A DNA stretch of 64,000 bases from an uncultured Oscillibacter sp. (GTDB taxonomy: Bacteria > Bacillota > Clostridia > Oscillospirales > Oscillospiraceae), in NCBI GenBank assembly GCA_910583785.1, contig CAJTZK010000002.1, positions 62,001-126,000 on the forward strand. The letters run 5' to 3'. The position numbers and the translations under genes are program-made. Below the pieces are notes generated by a model. It saw only the letters and a list, made by a program, of their open reading frames with translations. It searched no databases and was not told the origin of the DNA. Below, piece by piece: positions 31,002-38,990 of this stretch; the stretch's first letter is position 1, and every line of letters starts with the position of its first letter.

Positions 31002-34000
31002 TTACCGCAAAAGTTCCCGCATCCGGTCCAGCTGCCGCAAATCGCTCTCCAGGCACACGGAGGCGGAGAGGTTGGGGTCGTACCGCAGGGCGGCCCCCTT
31101 GTCGGGGCTCAGGGGCAGGATCACCGCCTCGCTGAGGCGGGAGAGGGTCAGGTTCCGGGAGAACCGCTCCCGGTAGGCCCGTTCCAGGGCCAGGAGGATG
31201 TCCCGGCTGTTCTCAAGACAGGTCCGGGAGAAGCGGAACACCGCCTCCCGGCCGCACTGGCGGTAGAACCGGGGGAAGGCGTAGGGCAGGATCAGGTTCA
31301 CCGCCGGGGTCAGCCCGGGGACGGAGACCATGCCCTTGTCCACGGCGTCCCCGCCGATGAAGGGGTACATGGTGGACTCCACAAACCAGGCCCGGAGGTC
31401 CGGGACAAAGTAGACGCTGTCCACCCTCCGCCCCCGGGCGGCCATCAAATCCCGCCCCCGGCCGGAGAGGAGGCCCACCACGCACCGGTCGATGTCCAGT
31501 TCCTCCCGCCGGAAGAGGGGATCCAGGGCGCTGATCCGGTTCCCGGTGTGGAGCAGGTCGTCCACCAGCATCACCGGGCGGCGGAAGGACCGGATGGTCC
31601 GGATCTGGCTCTCCAGGGGGGCGTAGCCCGGGAAGGGGGCGATGGAGAAGGAGTGGAGGTCCGGGGCGAAGACCTTGTCCGTGTGGATGGTTTTCGTCAC
31701 GGTGTTGGGCACGGCGTTGCCCCGGAGAATCTTGCCAAAGGGCACGCACATCTTGGGCCCCAAAATCCGGGGGGTCTGGGGCTCGGCGGGGACGCCGTTC
31801 TCCTCCGTCAGCTTCCGGACCAGGCGGTGGTAGATGACCTCGGCGTTGAGGGACAGCACCAGCGTCCCGGGGTAGAGGCCGCACACCGCCTCCTGGAGGC
31901 GCAGGTGGGCCGCCCCCATGGCGGAGAGCACCTGCCGGTCCGAGGCGAAGGGTTCCTTCAGCGTGGTGGGGATGTTCTGCACCAAAACCGCCGGGGAGCG
32001 CATATCCACCAGCAGAAGCGGCTGGGGCGCCTCCAATTCCGCGGGAACAAAGCCCTGGCGGCGGAGCATCTCCAGGCCCGCCGGGTCTGCCGGGCCCCAC
32101 CAGACGGCATAGCCGCAGTCCTCCTCCGCCGCCCGGGTCAGGGCCTCCGTCAGCAGGAGCTGGCCCGGGTCGTAGTTTCCCCCCGGGGCCCTGGCGGCCC
32201 AGAGGCCCGTCAGGAGCTGGATGCGCCCCGCCGTCCGGGTGCGGACAAAGTGGGCCAGCTCCTCGCTGCCAAAGGCGTCGTACAGCTCCCCGGAGTTGAC
32301 GGCCCGGGAAGTCAGAAAGCCCAGGACACGGGGCCGGGGGCCGTTCAACCGGAGGAGGAATACGCTGTCCCGGGGGTCCGGGGGAGGCAGGGGGCCCAGG
32401 GCCTCCCCCAGTTCCGCCCAGAGGGCTGGGGACGGGGAGGCGACGCGGGCGAAGTCCAGGAGGCTGGCCCGGACCAGCTGCTTGTACTGGGGCTCCCGGA
32501 GGTAGAGGCCGTTCCGGTAAATGAGGTCCTGGACCGTGGGGTCCACCAGGTTGGACACGTCCCGGCCCAGGTCGATGTTCTCCCGGATGCGGGTGGAGCT
32601 GATGTCCTCCAGGTGGGTGGGCAGCTGGAGCTGGACCACCCGCCCGGTGATGCAGGAGAGGTCCGCGTCGATCTCCCGGCCCTCGGCGTCGCTGGAGCGG
32701 CGGAAGACAATGTGGTTCAGGGAGTGGACGGAACCCTCCTGGGGCGGGGCCTTGTAGGAGGAGGCCCCCGCCACCACGTCGGACCCCACCACCAGGTACA
32801 GCTCCCGCCCCGCGAAGACCTGCCGCAGGCGGAGGAGGTCCTCCGGCGTGGCCAGGTTCACGGGGATGTCATGGGGGAAGACGTAGACGTCAAATTCGTC
32901 GGCCACGGACATGCTGACGATCTGCCGCCGGATGAGGGAGGGCTGGGCCTTCTTAGACCAGGAGAACTCGTCCACGGCCAGGTAGACCTCCAGCCCCAGG
33001 TCCCGGATGGCGGTGACGATGCCCTTGTGGGAGAGGGAGAAGGGGTCAAAGGTGCCCGGGAAGAAGGCGGCGGCCTTGTCCCGCCACTCGAAGCGGAAGG
33101 GCCCGCTCTTGATGCGGTGCTTCACGGCGAAGCGGTAGATGTGGGACAGGGCGGCGGCGGTGTGGAAGAAGGTCAGCTCGCCCCCTGGCTGCTCACCGAT
33201 GAGGAAGAGGAGCTTTTTGGCCGTCAGGGTAAAGAGGCTGGTCTTGTCGGCATAGCTCAAAAACGGGGAGGCGAAGAGCCCCTCGCCCAACACCCGCAGG
33301 GCCTCCTGCCGCACGGGCTCCATGCAGGAGGCCAGGCCCTTTAGAAGCAGGCCTGCCAGCGTCCGGCGGCGGCGGTCCAGGGTTTCCTCCGGCTCGTGGA
33401 AGCGCCCGCCGTAAACCCGGTAGTGCTCCAGCAGGGACCCCACGGTGCCCAGGGCCCCCGCCGCCACGCTGGCGCTGGAGGAGGAGAGAAAGCGGAGGAG
33501 CTCGTCCAGGATTTCGTCCAGCTCCCGGGGGGTGAGCCAGAGGAGGAACTGGCCCAGGTAGGGGGGAATGTACTGGGAGAGCTCCGACTGTCCGGTCTCC
33601 AGGGCCTCGCACAGCTCCACGGCCACCTCGTTGCGCCGGGGGGGCGTCAGCAGGGGGGCCACGTCCAGCAGGGCGTTGCCCGCGAGGCGGCGGACCACCA
33701 CGTTTTCGCTGACCTTCATCAAGTTGGAGAAATGGGTGGCGATGTGGAGGGCGGCGGCGGGCTCCCCCCGCCGGGCCTGGTCCAGGAGGTACTCCACGCC
33801 CACGGCCTTCAGCACCCAGGGCGTGGCGGTCTTCAGGTTGTCCAGGAAGACGCCGCTGGCGGCCTCCCCCTGGTCCAGCAGCCGCTGGTGGGCGGACACG
33901 TCCAAGCCCAGGAGATTCCCCAGACGGGACTGGAGATAGAGCAGGGGGACGGAGGAGGAGCAGTCCGCCGCCTCCACGGACCGGGCCACGGTCTCCCGCT

Positions 34001-35786
34001 GGGGGGAATCCGCCCCCAGGACGGGAAGCAGGCGGCGGGCAAGGCGCAGGGCGGCGGCCTTCTGAGGGGCCTCGCCGCTTTCCAGCCACCAGGCGGCGAA
34101 GCTGGCCAGCTGGGCTGCGTCCCGGTCCGACACCCGTTCCATGGGGAGGTTCAGCGCCGTGTTCAGCAGGGCAAAGGCCCCCTCCGCGTCTTCGGCGGCG
34201 GGGTCCTGGTAGTGGCGGAAGAGGAGCTCGGAAAAGCGGGGGAAGTCCTCGTCGGTACAGCCGCCAAGCAGCGCGTCCGCCGCCGTCTTCGCCTGATAGC
34301 GGATCATGCTGATCTGCCGGGGGGTGAGGCGGCGGTCCGGGTGGATGAGCTTTTCCAGGTACTCCGCCCAGAGCTCGAAGGGCCGCTCCTCCTGGAGGCT
34401 GGGGGCCGCGTCCCGGGGCAGTTCCTTTTTATAGCCGGAGAGGAACTTGGAGAGAATCCGCCCCATCAGTCCCGCCGCCTGGCGGCGGATGTCCCCGTCG
34501 GGCTGGAGGAGGAGCTCGTAGAGGAACTCCAGGGTCTGCTCCTTCTGTTCCACGGTCCAGTAGGTGAAGTACTCCCGGAAGACGGACACATAGGCCCGGA
34601 TGCGCCCCGGGTCCTTCTCGCCCCTCGCCGCCTCCAGGGTGGCGACGAACAGCCGCTCCCGGCCCAGGCGGTGCATGAGGCGGATGTTGTGGTCCACCGC
34701 CGTCTGCCGCAGGCCCAGGACCACCTCGTCCTCGTTCATGAGGGAGGGGTCCTTCCGGGGCAGGGGCGGCCCACCGGCGGTGGCCAGGGATACGTCCGCG
34801 CCGAAGGACTGGAGGTAGCCCTCGAAGTCCCGGAGCTTCCCATACACATAGTCGTACCGCCGCCGCTTGGCGGCGTCCACGTGGTCCAGCTTGGAGAGAA
34901 TTACGCCGAAGGCATCCGCCAGGGAGAAGAGCCGGACCCGCTCCCCGCCGCCGGGGAGGCGCTCCTGCTTTACCCGGAAGTCGGCGTAGACCAGCACCAG
35001 GGACTCGGAGGACAGGTTCTCCAGCTCCAGGTCCCAGACGGAGTGGTTGGCGGCGATGCGCCCCAGGGCTCCCAGGCCCCGCCAGGAGAACCACTGGTCC
35101 GTGTAGTAGTAGTGGAGGTAGGGCACCCGCTCCCCGGGGCGGCAGCCGAACTTGCCGATGTCGTGGCCCGCGGCGGCGGCGGAGATCAGCCCCAGGTCGA
35201 TCTTCCCGCCCCCGGCCTTGAAGGCCCGGGAGACCATCATGGACACGTGGTGGACCCCGGCGATGTGCTCGCAGGTGTGGAAGGGCGTGACCTCCCGGCC
35301 CAGGCGGAGGAGCTCGTAGACGTACTCCTCCCGCCAGCGGCGGAGGAAGAGGCGGTATTCCTCCGCCAGGTTGCTGGCCCCCTGTTCCTCCTCCGTGCAG
35401 AAGGCGAAGTCCAGCCAGAAGTCGAAGGGCAGGGCCTCCCGTTCCGCGTCCAGGAGGACCTGGAGGAACTGGAGGAAGCACAGGGCCCCGTCCCGCTGGG
35501 CGGGGGTGCGGGCGGGGTCCGCCTGGGGATAGAGGAGGGAAACCGCCGTATGGTAGGCGCAGAGGGCCCAGCCCTCCTCCGGCTCCGGGGCGAGGCCCTC
35601 CAGGACGGGGCGGAAGGACTCCAGGACCTGGACGCAGGAGAGCCGCTCCCCGATGGGCAGCAGGGGGGCCAGCAGGACGGGCCAGTCTTGGCCGCTTAGG
35701 AGGGCCTCCGCCTGGGGATGGGAGAGCTTGCGCAGAAACGCCTCCTCTTGAAAGGCGCGGGTCAGGTTCAGGCACAGCTGTTCCAT
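31002..35786 (-). CDS. Giant multidomain protein: HD phosphohydrolase, helical repeats, NadD-like nucleotidyltransferase, GNAT-like and PRTase-like domains
   Basis: The 1594-aa protein has no signal or membrane segment. Residues about 165-275 form an HD domain: PFHTCEHIAGVHH, then AAAAGHDIGKFG (H208-D209) and YADFR. About 300-890 is helical, in places like HEAT/ARM repeats. About 905-1090 is a NadD/cytidylyltransferase-type domain with FFPGTFDPFSLSHKG (cf. GxFxPxHxGH), VVGSDVVAGAS and ISSTRIREN. About 1140-1280 looks like a GNAT fold (RVLGFLTSRAV, LLTEALTRAAEEDCGYAVWW, LRRQGFVPAE). About 1330-1560 has a class I PRTase loop, VMLVDDLLHTGNRIS. The ATG at 35786 follows GGAGG. The combination points to nucleotide/NAD metabolism or sensing, but no function is established. 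Confidence 0.8.
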   Translation of the reverse strand: MEQLCLNLTRAFQEEAFLRKLSHPQAEALLSGQDWPVLLAPLLPIGERLSCVQVLESFRPVLEGLAPEPEEGWALCAYHTAVSLLYPQADPARTPAQRDGALCFLQFLQVLLDAEREALPFDFWLDFAFCTEEEQGASNLAEEYRLFLRRWREEYVYELLRLGREVTPFHTCEHIAGVHHVSMMVSRAFKAGGGKIDLGLISAAAAGHDIGKFGCRPGERVPYLHYYYTDQWFSWRGLGALGRIAANHSVWDLELENLSSESLVLVYADFRVKQERLPGGGERVRLFSLADAFGVILSKLDHVDAAKRRRYDYVYGKLRDFEGYLQSFGADVSLATAGGPPLPRKDPSLMNEDEVVLGLRQTAVDHNIRLMHRLGRERLFVATLEAARGEKDPGRIRAYVSVFREYFTYWTVEQKEQTLEFLYELLLQPDGDIRRQAAGLMGRILSKFLSGYKKELPRDAAPSLQEERPFELWAEYLEKLIHPDRRLTPRQISMIRYQAKTAADALLGGCTDEDFPRFSELLFRHYQDPAAEDAEGAFALLNTALNLPMERVSDRDAAQLASFAAWWLESGEAPQKAAALRLARRLLPVLGADSPQRETVARSVEAADCSSSVPLLYLQSRLGNLLGLDVSAHQRLLDQGEAASGVFLDNLKTATPWVLKAVGVEYLLDQARRGEPAAALHIATHFSNLMKVSENVVVRRLAGNALLDVAPLLTPPRRNEVAVELCEALETGQSELSQYIPPYLGQFLLWLTPRELDEILDELLRFLSSSSASVAAGALGTVGSLLEHYRVYGGRFHEPEETLDRRRRTLAGLLLKGLASCMEPVRQEALRVLGEGLFASPFLSYADKTSLFTLTAKKLLFLIGEQPGGELTFFHTAAALSHIYRFAVKHRIKSGPFRFEWRDKAAAFFPGTFDPFSLSHKGIVTAIRDLGLEVYLAVDEFSWSKKAQPSLIRRQIVSMSVADEFDVYVFPHDIPVNLATPEDLLRLRQVFAGRELYLVVGSDVVAGASSYKAPPQEGSVHSLNHIVFRRSSDAEGREIDADLSCITGRVVQLQLPTHLEDISSTRIRENIDLGRDVSNLVDPTVQDLIYRNGLYLREPQYKQLVRASLLDFARVASPSPALWAELGEALGPLPPPDPRDSVFLLRLNGPRPRVLGFLTSRAVNSGELYDAFGSEELAHFVRTRTAGRIQLLTGLWAARAPGGNYDPGQLLLTEALTRAAEEDCGYAVWWGPADPAGLEMLRRQGFVPAELEAPQPLLLVDMRSPAVLVQNIPTTLKEPFASDRQVLSAMGAAHLRLQEAVCGLYPGTLVLSLNAEVIYHRLVRKLTEENGVPAEPQTPRILGPKMCVPFGKILRGNAVPNTVTKTIHTDKVFAPDLHSFSIAPFPGYAPLESQIRTIRSFRRPVMLVDDLLHTGNRISALDPLFRREELDIDRCVVGLLSGRGRDLMAARGRRVDSVYFVPDLRAWFVESTMYPFIGGDAVDKGMVSVPGLTPAVNLILPYAFPRFYRQCGREAVFRFSRTCLENSRDILLALERAYRERFSRNLTLSRLSEAVILPLSPDKGAALRYDPNLSASVCLESDLRQLDRMRELLR

Positions 35787-35823
35787 GGGTTCCTCCGTTC
35801 CGCCCGGTGGGGCCGGTGGTCTT

Positions 35824-35839
35824 GATATACGTAGTATAC
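35824..35839 (-). promoter_or_regulatory. -10 box and GTATAC repeats upstream of the giant gene
   Basis: TATACT (35833-35838 on the minus strand) is a good -10 box, but no matching -35 is seen. It lies in a GATATAC-GTA-GTATAC near-palindrome, a possible activator-dependent promoter or operator. Confidence 0.4.
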
Positions 35840-35906
35840 CGCAGTTGGCCGCCGGGGGGAAGGGGGAAAATGAAGGAGCCTCTTTTTTTCCGTCCGGCGG
35901 GGCGGC

Positions 35907-35935
35907 TTGCGCCCGGAAGCGGAATATGATAGAAT
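35907..35935 (+). promoter_or_regulatory. Promoter of the metallo-beta-lactamase remnant/DHFR-like unit
   Basis: TTGCGC (35907-35912) and TAGAAT (35930-35935) are spaced by 17 bases. Confidence 0.55.
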
Positions 35936-35969
35936 CAACCGCATATTTTATCCATAGGAGGATGAACGA

Positions 35970-36182
35970 ATGGACAAGCCCTATTGGCTGCTGGACCTGG
36001 CTTGCCCCTGGAATGGGACCGTGCAGCACCCACATCCGGTCCTTCTGACGGGGAACACGGACACGGTTCTGGCGGACTGCGGCTACCCCGGGTCCCTGGA
36101 GCGGCTTCCTGCCGCTGGTATCTCTGTTTCCACGGCGGGGCTTGGGAGAGGAACGGCGGATGATGAGGAGGTGTTTGGTACC
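35970..36182 (+). pseudogene. Truncated metallo-beta-lactamase-fold gene (N-terminal remnant)
   Basis: From ATG 35970 (AGGAGG upstream) the product starts MDKPYWLLDLACPWNGTVQH, then PHPVLLTG and VLADCGYPGSLERL. This is the characteristic first 45 residues of MBL-fold hydrolases. The metal-binding THxHxDH motif and the rest are missing. After about 20 further residues of unclear origin the frame runs directly into the DHFR-like gene at 36183. It is therefore best seen as a deletion remnant, still behind its promoter and ribosome site. Translation would give a 240-aa fusion. Confidence 0.6.
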
Positions 36183-36692
36183 ATGAGCGTCTATTTTTAC
36201 GGCTGCGCCACACTGGATGGCTATCTGGCAACGAGGGACCACGGGCTGGATTGGCTCCACCAGACGGGGACGGTGGAGGACACGGGCTATGAGGACTTCT
36301 ACGCCCGGATGGACGTGACCCTCATGGGTCGGCGGACCTTCCGGGAGGTGGAGCGGCTGGGGAACCCGGCGGAGGTCTATCCCACGACGGAAAATTACGT
36401 CTTCACCCACGGGCCGCTGGACCAGGAGGGCTTCACCGCCGCCAGCGGGGACCCGGCGGCGTTTGTGGAGCGCCTGGGCCGGGAGAAAAACATCTGGGTG
36501 ATTGGAGGGAACACGGTGCTGGCCCCCTTGCTGGACCGGGACTTGGTGGACCATTTGGACCTCCAGGTGGCCCCGGTGCTGCTGGGGGCGGGGATTCCCC
36601 TCTTTACGCAGAGGGAAGCCCTCCGGCGCTTCCGTCTGGAGGCAGTGCGGCAATACGGCCCCTTCGCGGAGCTGGTTTACGGCAGGCCGTAG
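36183..36692 (+). CDS. Dihydrofolate-reductase-family protein (RibD C-terminal-like)
   Basis: The 169-aa protein has the layout of the RibD_C/DHFR-like reductase family: MSVYFYGCATLDGYLATRDH, DVTLMGRRTFREV (residues about 46-58), NIWVIGGNTVLAPLLDRDLV (near 105-124) and APVLLGAGIPLF. It probably uses NADPH; the natural substrate of these stand-alone proteins is usually unknown. Its own ribosome site AGGAGGT (36166-36172) lies ten bases before ATG 36183. The frame is also open upstream into the metallo-beta-lactamase remnant, so a fused 240-aa product is possible. A strong terminator follows. Confidence 0.82.
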   Translation: MSVYFYGCATLDGYLATRDHGLDWLHQTGTVEDTGYEDFYARMDVTLMGRRTFREVERLGNPAEVYPTTENYVFTHGPLDQEGFTAASGDPAAFVERLGREKNIWVIGGNTVLAPLLDRDLVDHLDLQVAPVLLGAGIPLFTQREALRRFRLEAVRQYGPFAELVYGRP

Positions 36693-36712
36693 CCCGTCCG
36701 GCCCGCAGAGGG

Positions 36713-36753
36713 AAAGGAACGCCGCGCCCCCAGCCGGGGCGCGGCGTTCCTTT
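36713..36753. terminator. Strong bidirectional terminator
   Basis: An 18-bp perfect stem (36713-36730 with 36736-36753) with AAA/TTT ends and loop CAGCC lies between the DHFR-like gene and the convergent decayed gene. Confidence 0.88.
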
Positions 36754-37268
36754 CAGCTCCGAAGCACAATGGGCAGGCCCTCCAGCCCCCGTCGAAGTAG
36801 CGGCCCAGCCGCTGGACCGCTTCGGCGTTCTGGAGGTGGAAGGGCAGGAGGAACCGGGACACGTCCCAGCCCACGGAGGCCCAGTAGTCCAGGGCGGCAG
36901 AGGTCCAGGCCTCCCCCGGCCCCCGGTGGTGAGGACCTCCACGTGTTCCCCGTTCTGCCAGGCCACGGCGGGCCGCTCCGCCGGGGCGAAGAGGTCCGGG
37001 CCCCTCAGGTATTCCGCCGTCACGCCGGGGACCGGGCGGTCCTCCTGGCCAAAGGCCAGCGGCAGTTTGCTGTCCTTCACCGGAAGCCCCGGCCGCTGTT
37101 TCCCCAGTCAGGGATCACAGGCTCGCCTGAGGGGTCCCGGGCATAGCCAGTGCCCTTCAGGCCCGTGGGCAGCGGGGCCTCCGGCTCATGGCTCCCCGCT
37201 CCTGGCAGCCGCCGGGCAGAAGCAGGACCCAGCGCCGCCAACAGGCCGCAGGCCAGAGCCGTTTCCTA
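36753..37268 (-). pseudogene. Frameshifted lipoprotein-like gene remnant
   Basis: No single frame is open, but consecutive pieces read as one protein. A hydrophobic/lipobox-like start (VLLLPGGCQERG) comes first, then PLPTGLKGTGYARDPSGEPV with IPDWG. After a shift, KDSKLPLAFGQEDRPVPGV, with AEYLRGPDLFAPAERPAVAW and VEVLTT, follows. After another shift come SAALDYWASVGWDVSRFLLP with FHLQNAEAVQRLGRYFDG, and finally GLEGLPIVLRS-stop at 36753-36755. At least three frameshifts separate these pieces, so the gene is dead. It lies directly behind the purO-like gene and before a strong terminator. Family unknown. Confidence 0.6.
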
Positions 37269-37973
37269 TCAATAGCGGTTCCGGATCACATCCCGGTGGC
37301 TCCCGTCCGCCAAATCCACGAACCGGACGAAGAGGGACACCTTGTTCTCCGGATTCAAGGCCTCCCACACCTGATCCGCCAGGGCCTCCGGCGTCTTGGC
37401 GTCCAGGGCCACCCGCTCCGGGTCCCCGGCAAAGGAGGGCAGGGGATTTCCGTCCCCCAGGTAGGTGTGGAGGAAGCGGCCCTCCCCGGCAAGGGGCGCG
37501 TCGTAGTGGTAGAAGTACCGGCAGCAGCAGTCCGGGTTTCCCTCGGCGCTCTTTAAGATGGAGAGCTGGAAGCTGCCGTCCGGGCTTAAAAGGCCGGAGA
37601 TGCGGGGGGTCCAGTTGGGCCCGTCGGGCTCGAAGGTCCGCTGTTTAAGGGCCTCGGCAAAGGTGCGGCCCTCCAGGAGGTAGTCCCGGATGGTGTCCGT
37701 CTGGTCCCCGTTGGTGACAATCAGCTCATTGCCTACCTTTCGGACCGGGTGGTAGATGATGAGGCTGGGGTCCGTCATCTTGGAGGGGTCGCGGGCCTCC
37801 GTGCGGATGCCGTCCTCCGTGGGGACAAACACCCGGTTCCGGGAGTTTTCGCTGCGGCCCATGATGAAGTACACCGCCACGGCCTGTTTTCCGTCCCCGC
37901 TCTTCCCCAGGACGATGCCCCGCCCGGGGTAGGGATTTCCTTTCAGCAGGTCCAAGAGATTTTGCTTTTCCAT
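37269..37973 (-). CDS. purO: IMP cyclohydrolase (PurO-like)
   Basis: The 234-aa protein carries PurO-type motifs: NPYPGRGIVLGKSGDGKQAV near residues 11-30, then VYFIMGRSENSRNRVF near 32-47, and NGDQTDTI near 90. PurO closes the purine ring (FAICAR to IMP) in archaea; relatives are found in some Clostridia. It is the last gene of the pyrimidine operon here, 23 bases after the peptidase gene. That is an unusual place for a purine enzyme and may coordinate nucleotide pools. ATG 37973 follows GGAGG by six bases; the longer frame to 38255 lies inside the peptidase gene. Confidence 0.82.
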   Translation of the reverse strand: MEKQNLLDLLKGNPYPGRGIVLGKSGDGKQAVAVYFIMGRSENSRNRVFVPTEDGIRTEARDPSKMTDPSLIIYHPVRKVGNELIVTNGDQTDTIRDYLLEGRTFAEALKQRTFEPDGPNWTPRISGLLSPDGSFQLSILKSAEGNPDCCCRYFYHYDAPLAGEGRFLHTYLGDGNPLPSFAGDPERVALDAKTPEALADQVWEALNPENKVSLFVRFVDLADGSHRDVIRNRY

Positions 37974-37996
37974 ATCCGTCCTCCATATCTCGAATT

Positions 37997-38518
37997 TCAG
38001 TTCATCGAGAGCAGCTTCTTCCGCTCCCGCCAGTCCGGGAGATACCGCTCCAGCAGGGCGTAAAACCCCGGCCCGTGGTTCTTCTCCCGGATGTGGCAGA
38101 GCTCGTGGACCACCACCAGCTCCACGGCCTCCTCCGGGCAGTTCATCAAGAAGCAGGAGAAGCACAGGCTGTTTTTCGCCGAGCAGCTGCCGTACCGCTT
38201 CCGGGCGGTGGTGACCTTGAACCCGGCGGGGGCCACGCCCATGAGTGCGCTCCACCGGGCGATTTTTTCCGGAAGCTCCGCCCTGGCCCGGGCTTTCAGG
38301 GCCTCGGTTTCCGCCGCCGTGGGGGCGGGAGGGCGCCGGGCGGCGTTCTCCCGCTGGAGCTCCAAGTGCCGTTCAATCCAGGCGGCGTGAGCCGTCACAA
38401 AGGCGTCAATCCGCCCCTGGGCGCAACGCAGGGGGGCCCGGACCAGCAGCCGCCCGTCCGCCGTGACCTCCAGGGCCAGGGTCCTGCGCCGGGAGCGGAT
38501 CAGTTCATAGGCTTCCAT
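37997..38518 (-). CDS. YgjP/SprT-like (DUF45) zinc metallopeptidase
   Basis: The 173-aa protein has the DUF45 pattern: KRYGSCSAKNSLCFSCFLMN near residues 107-126, then the zinc motif VVVHELCHIREKNHGPGFYA, giving HExxH with a third His nine residues on. RYLPDWRERKKLL closes it. E. coli YgjP belongs here; family members are predicted intracellular proteases with unclear substrates. It sits between pyrI (22 bases after its stop) and the purO-like gene. Confidence 0.85.
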   Translation of the reverse strand: MEAYELIRSRRRTLALEVTADGRLLVRAPLRCAQGRIDAFVTAHAAWIERHLELQRENAARRPPAPTAAETEALKARARAELPEKIARWSALMGVAPAGFKVTTARKRYGSCSAKNSLCFSCFLMNCPEEAVELVVVHELCHIREKNHGPGFYALLERYLPDWRERKKLLSMN

Positions 38519-38540
38519 GTTTTTCTCCCGCGCCCTCCGG

Positions 38541-38972
38541 TCAAACGCCCTTTTTCTTCCCCTTGGCGGTGTCGCAGTAGGCGCAGCGGTAGACGTGCCT
38601 CTCCGGGTCGCTGAGGAGGAAAATGGCGTCCAGCTGGGGCTCCGCCACGGTGATGCACCGGGGGTTCTTGCACCGGATGATGTTCACCAGCTTCTTGGGG
38701 GGCTGGAGGCGGCGCTTCTCTATCCGGACGCCGTCCCGGATGATGTTGACGGTGATTTTGTCGTCGATATAGCCCAGCACGTCCACGTCCACGTCCATGG
38801 GGGAGTCGATTTTGATGATGTCCTTTTTCCCCATCCGGCCGCTGCGGACGTTTTTGATGATGGCCACGGAGCAGTCCAGCTGGTCCAGGTGGAGGTATTT
38901 GTAGATGTCCATGCTCTTGCCCGCCTGGATGTGGTCCAGGACCACACCGTTTTGGATGCTGTCAATGTTCAT
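38541..38972 (-). CDS. pyrI: Aspartate carbamoyltransferase regulatory subunit
   Basis: The 143-aa protein has an N-terminal allosteric domain (IDSIQNGVVLDHIQAGKSMD, residues 3-22). Its C-terminal zinc domain has CKNPRC and CAYC, the four Cys that bind structural zinc and contact PyrB. It confers nucleotide feedback on the pyrB catalytic trimer. It follows pyrB by 18 bases. It is shorter at the N-terminus than E. coli PyrI, as in other clostridial versions. Confidence 0.94.
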   Translation of the reverse strand: MNIDSIQNGVVLDHIQAGKSMDIYKYLHLDQLDCSVAIIKNVRSGRMGKKDIIKIDSPMDVDVDVLGYIDDKITVNIIRDGVRIEKRRLQPPKKLVNIIRCKNPRCITVAEPQLDAIFLLSDPERHVYRCAYCDTAKGKKKGV

Positions 38973-38990
38973 AGAGTCCTCCCCTTTCCG

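Noticed and set aside
35787..36653. Extending the giant protein to 1883 aa
   Set aside because: The extra N-terminal codons overlap the promoter and the genes of the opposite strand, and a good ribosome site precedes the ATG at 35786.
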